Of a stretch of 64,000 nucleotides of DNA, positions 38,158-47,797 are shown piece after piece (within the stretch, counting starts at the first letter, position 1; the number at the start of each line of letters is the position of its first letter). The notes beneath the pieces were generated by a model, which did not search any database, was not told the origin of the DNA, and saw only the letters and a list, made by a program, of their open reading frames with translations. The position numbers and the translations under genes were made by a program. The DNA is from Pseudomonadota bacterium (GTDB lineage: Bacteria > Pseudomonadota > Alphaproteobacteria > Rhizobiales > Devosiaceae): contig JAEYTY010000063.1 in the NCBI GenBank assembly GCA_023433775.1, forward strand, positions 1-64,000. Reading direction: 5' to 3'.

Positions 38158-38367
38158 TCAGGCGTCCTTGCTCTTGTCCACTTCGGCAGCATCGACGCGT
38201 GCGGCGGAGTTGATCTCTGCCGGCTTGTCGTCGTCCTTCATGCCCTTCTGGAAGGCTTTGATGCCGGAAGCGACTTCACCCATCATGCCGGAAATCTTGC
38301 CGCGTCCGAACAGCAGAATGACAACGACGGCGACAACGAGAATGCCCCAAATGGATGGCGCGTGCAT
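38158..38367 (-). CDS. tatA: Sec-independent protein translocase TatA
   Basis: Pore-forming subunit of the Tat system. It has 69 residues with one N-terminal membrane helix ([18 protein letters not shown]) ending in the FGRGKI hinge and an amphipathic helix with the GIKAFQKGM segment, then an acidic/charged tail. It is first gene of tatABC, 58 bp ahead of tatB. Confidence 0.96.
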   Translation of the reverse strand: MHAPSIWGILVVAVVVILLFGRGKISGMMGEVASGIKAFQKGMKDDDKPAEINSAARVDAAEVDKSKDA

Positions 38368-38428
38368 ATTAGTCTCCCTAGAATTCCTGATACGCGGTTA
38401 CACGCGAAACTTAGACTGAGAAATAGGT

Positions 38429-39535
38429 TCAATCGCGTCCAAACACAAGAACGTGTTCCGGATTGAGCGCGACGAAAACGTCCTGTCCGACCATCAGATT
38501 GCCTTTGGATGGCTGGCGAACGCCGAGAGGGGCGTCGATCCCGTCGACTTTGACCTCGCAGATGTCGACGCCAATGGCGTCCCGCTTGCCCACGATGCGG
38601 CCCGCTGTTCCCGGGCCTTGCGCCCGGATTTCAAGGCCTCCAGCGGGGCGGATGGCCACCGTCACGGCGGCACCATCGGGCAGGTGTTCGACACGAACCG
38701 GGCCAAGGGGGGTGGCGGCTGATCCGGCCTTAACCACGGAGTCAATCTCACTCAATGGTGAGAAGAAACGGGCCGCGTTGAGGTCCACCGGCTGGCGATA
38801 TACATCGGCGGCGCTGCCGATCTGGACGATGCGGCCGTCGCGCAGCAGCGCCACGCGATCGCCCATCACCATGGCCTCTTCGGGATCATGGGTGACGATG
38901 AGGCTGGTCGCATTGGTTTCGCGCAGCACGGCGAGGGTTTCGCCACGCACGGTTTCGCGCAGGCGGGCATCGAGGCTGGAAAAGGGTTCGTCGAGGAGGA
39001 GCAGGCCGGGGCGCGGAGCGACGCTGCGGGCGAGCGCCAGGCGCTGCTGCTGGCCGCCGGAGAGCTGATGGGGGTAGTCGGCCTCGCGCTCGGCCAGGCC
39101 CACACGGCGCAGGGCGGCACGCGCCTGCAGCAGCGCTGCGGGCCGGCCGAGGCGGCGGAGGCCGAAGAGGACGTTTTCGAGCAGCGTCAGGTGCGGGAAG
39201 AGCGCAAAATCCTGAAACATCAGGCCGATGCCGCGCTTGTTGGGCGGGGTGGTGCGGCCCGGCGCGGACATGAGTTCGCCATTGATGCGAACCTCGCCCG
39301 AGGCAATGGGCTGAATGCCGGCGGCGACGCGCAGGGCGGTGGATTTGCCCGAGCCGGACTCGCCGAGGAGGCACACGATTTCGCCTGGACGCAGGGTGAG
39401 GTTGAAATCCTCGAGCACTGTGCGGCCGCCCAGCGTCACGCTGACGGCGTCGAATTGCAGGGTTGCGGCGAAGGCAACGCCGGCTGTGCCGCGCGCACCC
39501 CAGCCGCGCAATTCGGTATCGGCTTTTTCAGTCAA
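38429..39535 (-). CDS. ABC transporter ATP-binding protein (iron/spermidine type), no permease nearby
   Basis: ATPase subunit of an importer of the FbpC/PotA/CysA class. Walker A GESGSGKST is at about 58-66, with signature LSGGQQQRLALARS, Walker B LLLLDEP, and H-loop VTHD; a C-terminal TOBE-like region starts at about 270 (VTVAIRPAGGLEI...). No permease or binding-protein gene lies nearby; the neighbours are scpB and tatA. No ATG is available near the domain start, so the TTG at 39535, giving an 8-bp overlap with scpB, is the best guess (368 residues). Its substrate and partners are unknown. Confidence 0.82.
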   Translation of the reverse strand: MTEKADTELRGWGARGTAGVAFAATLQFDAVSVTLGGRTVLEDFNLTLRPGEIVCLLGESGSGKSTALRVAAGIQPIASGEVRINGELMSAPGRTTPPNKRGIGLMFQDFALFPHLTLLENVLFGLRRLGRPAALLQARAALRRVGLAEREADYPHQLSGGQQQRLALARSVAPRPGLLLLDEPFSSLDARLRETVRGETLAVLRETNATSLIVTHDPEEAMVMGDRVALLRDGRIVQIGSAADVYRQPVDLNAARFFSPLSEIDSVVKAGSAATPLGPVRVEHLPDGAAVTVAIRPAGGLEIRAQGPGTAGRIVGKRDAIGVDICEVKVDGIDAPLGVRQPSKGNLMVGQDVFVALNPEHVLVFGRD

Positions 39536-40202
39536 CGTCGTCGCCTTCGGGCTCCAGATCGCCCTGGTCTGATGGATCGAGGGGATCCTCGTCGTCGCGC
39601 AGGGCGCCGTCGAATGGCAGGGGGATTTGCAGATCGGGCGGCAGGCGGCTGGAGAGGAGGCCGGCGCCCTTGAGTTCTTCGAGGCCCGGCAGATCGCCCA
39701 GCGCGGTAAGGCCGAAGTGATCGAGGAAGGCTTCGGTGGTGCCATAGGTCACCGGGCGGCCCGGCGTGCGCCGCCTGCCCCGCATTCGCACCCAGCCGGC
39801 TTCAAGCAGAATGTCGAGCGTGCCCTTGCCCGTTGCAACGCCGCGGACCTCTTCGATTTCGGCGCGGGTGGAGGGCTGGTGATAGGCGATGATGGCGAGT
39901 GTTTCGAGGGCGGCGCGAGAGAGCGGGCGGGTTTCTTGCTCTTCGCGGCGGAGGAGAAAGCCGAGATCTTCGGCGGTACGGAAGGCCCAGCTGTCGCCAC
40001 GACGAACGAGATTGACGCCGCGATTTGCGTATTGGGCCGCGAGGTCCTCGATGAGCGCGGTGATGTCGACGCCTTCGCCGATATAGGGCGCAATGTCGGC
40101 AGCGGATAGCGGCTCGGCGGAGGCAAAGAGCAGCGCTTCGACAATGCGCATCTGCCGCTCGTGAACCGCGCCGGGGGCGTCGTCTGGCTCGATCATGCTC
40201 AT
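39528..40202 (-). CDS. scpB: Segregation and condensation protein B
   Basis: Winged-helix subunit of the Smc-ScpA-ScpB condensin, which organises and segregates the chromosome. The QMRIVEALLFASAEPLS N-terminus and the LETLAIIAYHQPSTRAEIEEVRG segment are family markers. It ends in an acidic tail. The ATG at 40202 overlaps the scpA stop (ATGA), showing coupling, and is preferred to the long upstream frame. Length is 224 residues. Confidence 0.93.
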   Translation of the reverse strand: MSMIEPDDAPGAVHERQMRIVEALLFASAEPLSAADIAPYIGEGVDITALIEDLAAQYANRGVNLVRRGDSWAFRTAEDLGFLLRREEQETRPLSRAALETLAIIAYHQPSTRAEIEEVRGVATGKGTLDILLEAGWVRMRGRRRTPGRPVTYGTTEAFLDHFGLTALGDLPGLEELKGAGLLSSRLPPDLQIPLPFDGALRDDEDPLDPSDQGDLEPEGDDVD

Positions 40203-41020
40203 TTGGGCTCGTTCCGCCGCCGGCGTATCAGCAAGGGACCAAAGGTCTCGGTCTGGCGGATGTCGATTTCGCCCTGACGGACCAGTTCGAGGCTGGAGGC
40301 AAAGGTCGAGGCGCGGATGGTGGCGCGCTCGGCAGGTGTGGTGAGGTAATGGGCGAGATAGGTATCCATGGGCACCCATTCAAAGCTGTCGCCGATGAGG
40401 CGCTGGAGCGTGTCGCGCGCGTCCTGCAATGACCATACGGTGCGCAGCTTTGGGCTGTAATCAGTGGTGATGCCGCGCTCGCGCTGGTTGGCATAGGCTT
40501 TGAGCAGATCGAACAGGCTGGCTTCCCAGTTCGAGCGGCGGGCGATCTCGATGGGCTCGGGGGCACCGCGGGCATAGATCTGGAAGCCAAGCCTTGGCCG
40601 ATTGGTCAGCCGACTGGCGGCAGTGCGCATGGCTTCGAGGCGTTTGAGGCGGAACTGTAGCATGGCCGCCAGCATCTCGCCGCTCGGACCATCATCGTTG
40701 GGTGCCTGCGGCACCATGAGGCGGCTCTTGAGATAGGCCAGCCACGCCGCCATGACGAGATAGTCAGCGGCGACCTCGATGCGGCGCTCGCGAACATTTT
40801 CGATGAAGGCCAGATATTGCTCGGCCAGCGCCAGAACGGAGATCGCGGCGAGATCGACCTTTTGCCGTCGCGCGAGGTCCAGCAGCAGGTCGAGCGGCCC
40901 TTCATAGCCGCCTACATCGACGCGCAACACGTCCTCGGAGGCAGGTTCTGCCGGCGCGTCAAACCAATCGGTCTGGGGGCTGGTCATCTGGTGGTCGCAA
41001 AGCTGGCGGTCATGCGGCAT
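40199..41020 (-). CDS. scpA: Segregation and condensation protein A (kleisin)
   Basis: Kleisin subunit that bridges Smc heads. The YEGPLDLLLDLARRQKVDLA N-terminal segment and YLVMAAWLAYLKSRLMVP are diagnostic. It has 273 residues from the ATG at 41020; an internal ATG at 40987 (MTSPQTDWFD) is an alternative. It overlaps scpB by 4 bp. In many relatives a nagZ gene lies between the SPOR gene and scpA; none is seen here. Confidence 0.93.
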   Translation of the reverse strand: MPHDRQLCDHQMTSPQTDWFDAPAEPASEDVLRVDVGGYEGPLDLLLDLARRQKVDLAAISVLALAEQYLAFIENVRERRIEVAADYLVMAAWLAYLKSRLMVPQAPNDDGPSGEMLAAMLQFRLKRLEAMRTAASRLTNRPRLGFQIYARGAPEPIEIARRSNWEASLFDLLKAYANQRERGITTDYSPKLRTVWSLQDARDTLQRLIGDSFEWVPMDTYLAHYLTTPAERATIRASTFASSLELVRQGEIDIRQTETFGPLLIRRRRNEPK

Positions 41021-41060
41021 CCTTGGCCGCTGGCATTGCCAGCGTCAAGGCAGGCAGGTG

Positions 41061-43154
41061 CTACATTGCGAAGCAATCACCACCGGCAGATTTGATATTG
41101 CTGCAGATAGCATTGGCGCCCTGGAGGGAATCAGCGGGGACCAGAACGCGGTAATAGATGCCGCGCTCACCTAGATCGACGCGGCGAACTTCGGCGGGAG
41201 CGCCACCAAAGAGACTGCCAAAGCGCGCTTCCAGTGAGGCGGCGGTCTGGCGGGCTGCTTCCTCGCTGCGCTGGGAGGCGAGCTGAATATAGGCGGGGGC
41301 CGAACTGGCTGGCGCAGCCGCGACTGCGGGCTGCTGCTGTACCGGTTGCTGCTGCACAGGCGCGGAAACCGGCGTTGCTGCGACGGCTGGCGCTGGGGCA
41401 GTGACGGAAAGCAGATTGTTCGACGGCGGCGGCGGCAGGTTTCCGGCGCCACCCGATGTGGTGATTGGCGAGGTCGCAAAGGCCACCGGCTCAGCGGGGG
41501 CATTGGCGAGGCGCTCTTCAATCATGGCATCGAGATTGGCAGGACGGGCCATTGGGACAATCGCGGTGCGCCCGGGGATGACGTTGCCGGCCTGATCCAC
41601 GACATTGACGGTGGAGCCGGGCTGGACCGGAACCACGGTGGGCTCGACCGCCGCTGGCGTTTCCGTCGCGGTAGCAGCGGGCGCGGTATTGGCGAGCATA
41701 TCGGGCGTCGAGAAATCGGCACCCGGAACCTCGGGCACGTCAGGACGGTCAACAGGCAGCATGGACGCGCCGGCAAGACCGCTGTCGCTGCTGACGATGG
41801 TGCCGTCGGGGCGCACGGTTACAGTGCGCACCTTGCGGTTCACGAGGCCATCCTGGTCAACATCGGCCGCCGGAGGCGGGCTGACAACCTCAGGAATCGC
41901 CTGATCGCGCGAGACGATCTGTTCCACCGCGCCATTATCGGTGCCAGCAATCTCGTTGAAGACCACTGATTGCTGCGTTGTTGACGCCGCCGGGTCGACC
42001 TCCGGCACTTCCTTCACCTCTGCCGTATCGGCAACGAGGAGCGGGGCCGTATCAGGGGTGGCTTCGCCATTGCCCAGGACCCAGAACAGGCCAAGGCCAG
42101 CGGTGACCAGAAGTGTCAGCGCAATCACCGGACCGGCAACCGCGCGGGCCATACCGAGCACGCGCTTGTCGCGCACTGGCGCTTCGAATTCGTCATCGAC
42201 CGGCGGGGCTGTATTGCCGCGTGTGGGATCGACCCATTCGACACGAGCGCCTGTTGCCGCGGCGGCCGCCAGAATGGCGTCATCCACAGATGTCAGCGAC
42301 GACAGGTCGGGGTTAGCCTTGGGTTGGGGCGTGGGAAGCGTCGGCGTGGCCAGACTGCGCAGGGCGGGCGCAGGTTGCTTGGGCTCAAGGCGCACAGCGG
42401 GGCCAATCAGACGCTCAATTTCGTCGAGCGGATCAGGATCCGGCGGGACGGGCCTGGGCTGCGGCGCGGGAGGCTCGACCGGAGCATAGGTCTGCGTTAC
42501 GGGCATAACCGGCGCCACAGGCTCGGCGACCGGCTTGGCCGCCGTGGACGCTAGGCCGAAGACCGGCGGGATATTGAAGATGTCGGAGTTCAGCGTTTCC
42601 GGATGGTCGTCCTGCTCATCTGAACCGGTGCCCATATCCCTATCGAACTGAGGCGCTAGCGAAGGAGCGTCATTTGCCAGTTCCGCTGCGATGAGATCGG
42701 CCAAGCTATCATGGTCGAGATCAGGCGCGTTCGCCGGTGGGCGGTTGGCCGGTGGCGCCTGAACCGGCGCAGGGGCCTGCGCCAACTCAACAAAGGGTGC
42801 GGGCGCAGGGGAAGCCGCAACGGGCGTCCGGGCATTGCCGCCAATGTCGAAATTGAACTGGAAGGGATCGGGGCTCGCAGCCTGTGGCGCCTGTGTTCCC
42901 GGAATCCGGACAGTATTCTGCTGCGGCGCAGGGGCGCGGGGGGCCTCTGAGAAGCTGGGTTCATTGCGTGCGGGTGCGGGTGCAGGCGCGGGCGGAGCGA
43001 GCGGCGTGTCATCGTGTCCGGGAATACGAAGCGGAGCCACATCGTTGCGCTGCTGGCTTTCGGCGCGCGCGCCATCGGCCATCAGCTTGGCGAGTTCAGC
43101 AATAAGATCGTCGGATGCTTCGGTTTGTCCGGCCATGGATTGCGGTTTCCCCAT
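41061..43154 (-). CDS. SPOR-domain membrane protein
   Basis: A 697-residue bitopic membrane protein: a long cytoplasmic Pro/Ala-rich, acidic region (residues 1-335), one membrane helix (about 338-363), a second low-complexity periplasmic linker, and a C-terminal SPOR domain (about 620-697, starting AYIQLASQRSEEAARQTA and ending in a CSNIKSAGGDC segment). SPOR domains bind denuded septal glycan, so it should collect at the division site. The start is uncertain: ATG at 43154 or 43136. It is next to argS, as in relatives. Confidence 0.82.
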   Translation of the reverse strand: MGKPQSMAGQTEASDDLIAELAKLMADGARAESQQRNDVAPLRIPGHDDTPLAPPAPAPAPARNEPSFSEAPRAPAPQQNTVRIPGTQAPQAASPDPFQFNFDIGGNARTPVAASPAPAPFVELAQAPAPVQAPPANRPPANAPDLDHDSLADLIAAELANDAPSLAPQFDRDMGTGSDEQDDHPETLNSDIFNIPPVFGLASTAAKPVAEPVAPVMPVTQTYAPVEPPAPQPRPVPPDPDPLDEIERLIGPAVRLEPKQPAPALRSLATPTLPTPQPKANPDLSSLTSVDDAILAAAAATGARVEWVDPTRGNTAPPVDDEFEAPVRDKRVLGMARAVAGPVIALTLLVTAGLGLFWVLGNGEATPDTAPLLVADTAEVKEVPEVDPAASTTQQSVVFNEIAGTDNGAVEQIVSRDQAIPEVVSPPPAADVDQDGLVNRKVRTVTVRPDGTIVSSDSGLAGASMLPVDRPDVPEVPGADFSTPDMLANTAPAATATETPAAVEPTVVPVQPGSTVNVVDQAGNVIPGRTAIVPMARPANLDAMIEERLANAPAEPVAFATSPITTSGGAGNLPPPPSNNLLSVTAPAPAVAATPVSAPVQQQPVQQQPAVAAAPASSAPAYIQLASQRSEEAARQTAASLEARFGSLFGGAPAEVRRVDLGERGIYYRVLVPADSLQGANAICSNIKSAGGDCFAM

Positions 43155-43238
43155 CGTCAACCGATGGCGTCCCTAAATTGCGGCATTTATCCTCCCCAAG
43201 GATGAATGTCCGCAAATGTTCATATCAATACGCCCGAA

Positions 43239-44984
43239 TTATGAAAGCTCCGTCGGGGCGGAAACTCCCAGAATTCCCAGGCTATTACGGATAACCTGCC
43301 GTACGGCGTCGACCAATGCGAGTCGCGCCAGGGTCAAAGTCGGGTCCGATTGGTTAACAAATCGTAAATTCGGGTCATCCTTGCCCTTGGCCCAGACGCC
43401 GTGGAAGGCCGCGGCAAGATCGTGGACATAGAAGGCAATGCGGTGTGGCTCATGGGCCAAAGCAGCTGACGCTGCAGCGCGGGGCCAGGCTGCCAGCAGC
43501 TTGATCAGTTCCAGATCGGCGGGTGAATCCAGCCGTTCGATCTCTGCGCCGGCGAGTGCCTTGGCAGAAATATTGAGATCGGGCATGTCCCGCGCAGCCG
43601 TGCGGAAAATCGAATGTGCGCGGGCGTGGGCATACTGGACATAGAAGACCGGGTTGTCGCGGGTCTGTTCCTTGACCAGGGCAAAGTCGAAATCCATGGC
43701 GGCGTCGTTGCGCCGGAACAGGAGCATGAAGCGGGTCGCGTCGGCACCGACCTCCTCGACGACATCGGCCAGGGTGACCAGGTCGCCCGAGCGCTTGCTC
43801 ATCTTGAAAGGCTCGCCATTCTTGAGCAGCCGCACGAGCTGGCAGATGCGCACGTCCATGTCCGCCTCGCCATGCGAGACGGCTTTGACGGCGGCCTGCA
43901 GGCGTTTGACATAGCCGGAATGATCGGCACCGAGCACATTGATCATGTGCTTGAAGCCGCGCAGATATTTGTTGCGGTGATAGGCGATGTCGGCGGCAAA
44001 ATAGGTGTAGGATCCGTCGGACTTGATCAGCGCGCGATCGACGTCGTCACCATAGTCGGTGGCGCGGAACAGGGTCTGTTCGCGGTCTTCCCAGTCTTCC
44101 GGGGTTTTGCCCTTGGGCGCTTCAAGACGGCCCTGATAGACCATACCCTCGCCCCGCAGCCAGTCTAGGGTGGTGTCGATGTCGCCCCCCTGCCCGTGCA
44201 ATGTCCGCTCGGAGAAGAACACATCGTGGTGGATATTGAGCTGGGCCAGATCGGCCTTGATCAGTTCCAGCATGGCGGCAAGCACGCGCTCGCGCACGAT
44301 GGGCAGAACCTCGGCTTCGGGCTTTTTTAGCAAGCTATCGCCGAACTCGGCCTTGAGCGCCTCGCCCACAGGAATGAGATAGTCGCCGGGGTAAAGACCG
44401 GGCGGGATCTCGATGGTTTCGCCAAGCGCTTCGCGGTAACGCAGCAGGGTGGACTGGGCGAGAACGGTGATCTGGCCGCCAGCGTCATTGATGTAATATT
44501 CGCGCGTCACATCATAGCCGGACCAGGCCATGAGGGAGGCGAGAGCGTCACCAAAAACGGCGCCGCGCGTGTGGCCGACATGCATTGGCCCGGTGGGATT
44601 GGCGGAAACATATTCGATATTAACCCGCTCGCCCTGCCCCAGATTAGATCGACCGTAATCGGCCTTCTGCTCGGCAACGGCGCGCAGAACCTTGAACCAG
44701 ACCGGATTGGCAAGACGGAAATTGATGAAGCCGGGGCCTGCAATCTCGACGGAAAGCACGTCGGCATCATTGCCAAGATGAGCCGAAAGCGCGGTCGCGA
44801 CTTCTCTTGGATTCTTGCCGAGCGGCTTGGCGACGACCATCGCTGCGTTGGTGGATAGGTCACCATGGGCGGCGTCGCGCGGCGGCTCGACCACGACACG
44901 CGCCAGCAGGTCAGCGTCGAGATCGGGGTATTCCGCAGCAAGAGCTGCCGTGACCCGCGTGGTGAAAAGCGCGAAAATATCCAT
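43239..44984 (-). CDS. argS: Arginyl-tRNA synthetase
   Basis: Class I synthetase of 581 residues. The HIGH motif appears as HVGH (135-138) in [16 protein letters not shown], followed by FGDALASLM and a [12 protein letters not shown] stretch matching the KMSKS loop region. The C-terminal anticodon-binding domain begins at about 450. It lies 30 bp after dgt. Confidence 0.97.
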   Translation of the reverse strand: MDIFALFTTRVTAALAAEYPDLDADLLARVVVEPPRDAAHGDLSTNAAMVVAKPLGKNPREVATALSAHLGNDADVLSVEIAGPGFINFRLANPVWFKVLRAVAEQKADYGRSNLGQGERVNIEYVSANPTGPMHVGHTRGAVFGDALASLMAWSGYDVTREYYINDAGGQITVLAQSTLLRYREALGETIEIPPGLYPGDYLIPVGEALKAEFGDSLLKKPEAEVLPIVRERVLAAMLELIKADLAQLNIHHDVFFSERTLHGQGGDIDTTLDWLRGEGMVYQGRLEAPKGKTPEDWEDREQTLFRATDYGDDVDRALIKSDGSYTYFAADIAYHRNKYLRGFKHMINVLGADHSGYVKRLQAAVKAVSHGEADMDVRICQLVRLLKNGEPFKMSKRSGDLVTLADVVEEVGADATRFMLLFRRNDAAMDFDFALVKEQTRDNPVFYVQYAHARAHSIFRTAARDMPDLNISAKALAGAEIERLDSPADLELIKLLAAWPRAAASAALAHEPHRIAFYVHDLAAAFHGVWAKGKDDPNLRFVNQSDPTLTLARLALVDAVRQVIRNSLGILGVSAPTELS

Positions 44985-45014
44985 GACTGACCTGTTGGAA
45001 ATGCTGGCGTCCGG

Positions 45015-46181
45015 TTAACGGAAATCGGGTCTAGCGTCAAACAGGCGCTGATATTCGTCGACTGCATATGGATCGGTCATGCCGGCGATAAAGTCGGCCA
45101 CGACGCGGGCCCGCTTGGGTTGGTCGGCGAGCGCGCGCGCTGCAACACCCCAGCGCCCCGGCATATCGGCGGTGGCCATGTAGCGGGCGAAGAGGTTTTC
45201 AACCAATTCTTCGCTGGTCCGCACGGGCGCCATGACCGAGTCATGGCGATAGACGCGTGCGAAGAGAAAATGCTTGAGGCCGCGCTCCGCCTCGGCCATG
45301 GAGGGCGAGAAGGTGATGAGGCTTTTGCCGGCGTTGCGGGCATCTTCGACCGTCACGACGCCTGCGCGCTCGATATTGGCCTTGCTGGTGGCAATGACAT
45401 TTTCGACGGCACCCGTAATGAGCCGGCGCTGGACCTCGTGGGTCTGGCGCTTGGGCCCAACATCGGGATAGCGGGCGAGCACTTCAGCGACGATGCCGCC
45501 GGCCAAGGGCACGTCGAGAAAATCTTCGAGCACGACGAGGCCGGCGCGCAGGGCGTCGTCAATGTCATGCGCATTATAGGCGATGTCGTCGGCTATGGCG
45601 GCGACCTGGGCTTCGAGGCTGGCGTAGGATGCCGGGCGCAGGTCGCCGGGCGCGGGAATTTCGTCCAGCGACGCGGCCAGTGTTCCGTCGGGATCTTTGA
45701 GCGGGCCATTGTGCTTGAGAATGCCTTCGAGCGTTTCCCATGTCAGATTGAGCCCGTCATGTTCGGCGTAGCGATTTTCGAGGCGGGTGACCACGCGGAG
45801 GGCCTGCAAATTGTGGTCGAAGCCGCCATAGGGTTCCATGGCCCGGTGCAGCGCGCGCTCACCGGCGTGGCCGAAGGGGGTGTGACCGAGATCGTGGCTG
45901 AGGGCGACGGCCTCGGCCAGATCTTCATTGAGCCGCAGAGACCGGGCGATGGAGCGGGCAATCTGGCTGACCTCGAGTGTGTGAGTCAGCCGGTTGCGGA
46001 AATGGCGACCTTCGTGGTGGAGGAAGACCTGGGTCTTGTGCTGCAGGCGGCGGAAGGCGGTGGAATGGATGATGCGGTCGCGGTCGCGCTGGAATTCCGA
46101 GCGCGTGGGGCTCGGTCCCGTGCCATAGAGCCGACCGAGCGTCTCTTCGGGTTTGCTGGCATAGGGGGCGATGTCGCTCAT
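45015..46181 (-). CDS. dgt: Deoxyguanosinetriphosphate triphosphohydrolase-like protein
   Basis: HD-domain enzyme that hydrolyses dNTPs to deoxynucleoside and triphosphate. The metal site is visible in HSTAFRRLQHKTQVF, RLTHTLEVSQIARSIARSL and ALSHDLGHTPFGHAGE. Its 388 residues fit the type that lacks the E. coli Dgt insertion. Just upstream of argS; divergent from erpA with an 85-bp gap. Confidence 0.95.
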   Translation of the reverse strand: MSDIAPYASKPEETLGRLYGTGPSPTRSEFQRDRDRIIHSTAFRRLQHKTQVFLHHEGRHFRNRLTHTLEVSQIARSIARSLRLNEDLAEAVALSHDLGHTPFGHAGERALHRAMEPYGGFDHNLQALRVVTRLENRYAEHDGLNLTWETLEGILKHNGPLKDPDGTLAASLDEIPAPGDLRPASYASLEAQVAAIADDIAYNAHDIDDALRAGLVVLEDFLDVPLAGGIVAEVLARYPDVGPKRQTHEVQRRLITGAVENVIATSKANIERAGVVTVEDARNAGKSLITFSPSMAEAERGLKHFLFARVYRHDSVMAPVRTSEELVENLFARYMATADMPGRWGVAARALADQPKRARVVADFIAGMTDPYAVDEYQRLFDARPDFR

Positions 46182-46266
46182 GTTTTGGTGCGGCCCTTTG
46201 CAACGGCTTCTTCTGCGCCTATCTTAAGCGCAGCGTTATGACATTACGACCGCCCCGGACAAACCC

Positions 46267-46614
46267 ATGACTGCCATTGCCGACACCACTGCCGTAACTC
46301 TTTCCGACCGCGCCGCCAAGCGCGTGGCGCGTATCGTCGCCAAGGAACCGCCTGGCACGGTGCTGCGCATTTCAGTGGCCGGCGGCGGATGCTCTGGCTT
46401 CCAGTACGAGTATAATCTGGTGCAGGACGCGCCGGCCGACGACGATTTGGTGCTGAGCAAGGGCGAGGCAACTGTGCTAATCGATTCGATGAGTCTCGAA
46501 TTCATGGGCGGCGCCGAAATCGACTTTGTCGACGATCTCATCGGCCAGTCCTTCCAGATCAAGAACCCCAATGCCGTTGCATCCTGCGGGTGCGGCACGA
46601 GCTTCGCGGTTTAG
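46267..46614 (+). CDS. erpA: Iron-sulfur cluster insertion protein ErpA
   Basis: A-type carrier that delivers Fe-S clusters to target proteins. The three ligand cysteines are Cys42 (GGGCSGFQYEY), Cys107 and Cys109 (SCGCGTSF at the C-terminus), the C-x64-C-x-C pattern of the family. Length is 115 residues. IscA cannot be fully excluded, but isolated position away from isc/suf genes favours ErpA. Confidence 0.9.
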   Translation: MTAIADTTAVTLSDRAAKRVARIVAKEPPGTVLRISVAGGGCSGFQYEYNLVQDAPADDDLVLSKGEATVLIDSMSLEFMGGAEIDFVDDLIGQSFQIKNPNAVASCGCGTSFAV

Positions 46615-46667
46615 TTTTACCTCCCCCGTCTGGGCGGCTAACATGCTGCCAAAGCGGGGAGAAATTC

Positions 46668-47786
46668 ATGACACTCAAACAGCATGTCGATGCGGTTGTG
46701 GAGCGCGCAATCGCGGAACGGCGTATTGTCGGCGCGGTGCTGATTGTGCGCCAGCATGGCGAATTGCTGCATGAAAGCGCCTATGGGCTGATTGATCGCG
46801 AAGCGAACCGCCCGATGATGGTGGATGCGATTTTCCGGCTGTCGTCGCTCACCAAGCCCATTGTGGCAGCGACCATTCTGGCGCTTAAGGACCAAGGCCT
46901 GCTGGCGCTCACCGATCCGGTGACGAAGTTTTTGCCGGATTTTCGGCTGGAGCTTCCTGATGGTAGCGCGCCGGTGATCACCATCGAACATCTCCTCACG
47001 CATACATCTGGGCTCAACACGGCGCCATTGGCGAGTGTGGAGGAGCTTTCGGCCGAGGTCAGCCCGTGGCGGATGGGGACTGAGGCCATGATGGCGCGGA
47101 TTGCGGAGCGGCCGCTGATGTTTGCGCCGGGGACAGGTTTTGCCTATGGGCCCTCCATCGATGTGCTGGGCGTGATAGCCGGGCAGTTGGTCGATGGTTC
47201 GCTCGAAGACGCAATGCGGCGCACTGTGCTGGATCCGCTGGGCATGGTGGATACGCGTTTTTTGGTAACCGACATGTCACGCCTCGCGACGCCCTATGCT
47301 GATGGCAAGGCGGGTGCCGAGCGCATGGGTGACGTGCATAGCGTGCCGGCGCCGTGGGGCGGTTTCGTTACCTATGACCCCAAGCGCATTTTCGATGCCG
47401 AGGCGTTCCAATCCGGCGGTGGCGGAGCGGCGGGCACGGCGCGGGACTTTATGCAATTGCTTGAGGCGCTGCGGAAGGGCGGCGGCGGTGTGTTGAAGCC
47501 GGAGACGGTCACCGAGGGCCTCGGCAACCATACACCGCAATTGCAGCAGGCGTCGGGGCCCGGCTGGCAGTTCAGTCATTTTGGCGCGTGGCTGGAGGAT
47601 GCTGTGCTGGCGGAATATCCGGCGGCGCGTGGCACCAATCGCTGGGGCGGGATTTATGGTCATAGCTGGTTTTTTGACCCATCAATCGGCCTGAGCGTGG
47701 TATCGATGACCAATACCGGGCTTGAAGGATGTGACGGCGCATATCGGCACGACATCTGCAAGGCCGTTTATGCCGGGCTGAGCTGA
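46668..47786 (+). CDS. Serine hydrolase, class C beta-lactamase/esterase family
   Basis: A 372-residue cytoplasmic protein (no signal peptide) with the SxxK nucleophile motif S60-L-T-K63 (FRLSSLTKPIVA) and a Tyr motif YGPS at about residue 158. Similar proteins are esterases or D-aminopeptidase-like enzymes; lack of a signal makes a beta-lactam resistance role unlikely. The ATG at 46668 has GGGGAGAA just upstream. The next gene, xth, starts 11 bp later, suggesting co-transcription. Confidence 0.85.
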   Translation: MTLKQHVDAVVERAIAERRIVGAVLIVRQHGELLHESAYGLIDREANRPMMVDAIFRLSSLTKPIVAATILALKDQGLLALTDPVTKFLPDFRLELPDGSAPVITIEHLLTHTSGLNTAPLASVEELSAEVSPWRMGTEAMMARIAERPLMFAPGTGFAYGPSIDVLGVIAGQLVDGSLEDAMRRTVLDPLGMVDTRFLVTDMSRLATPYADGKAGAERMGDVHSVPAPWGGFVTYDPKRIFDAEAFQSGGGGAAGTARDFMQLLEALRKGGGGVLKPETVTEGLGNHTPQLQQASGPGWQFSHFGAWLEDAVLAEYPAARGTNRWGGIYGHSWFFDPSIGLSVVSMTNTGLEGCDGAYRHDICKAVYAGLS

Positions 47787-47797
47787 CGGAGAGAGAG

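Noticed and set aside
46668..47786. Beta-lactam resistance gene
   Set aside because: The SxxK motif is present, but there is no signal peptide and the Tyr motif differs from class C enzymes; a cytoplasmic esterase is more likely.
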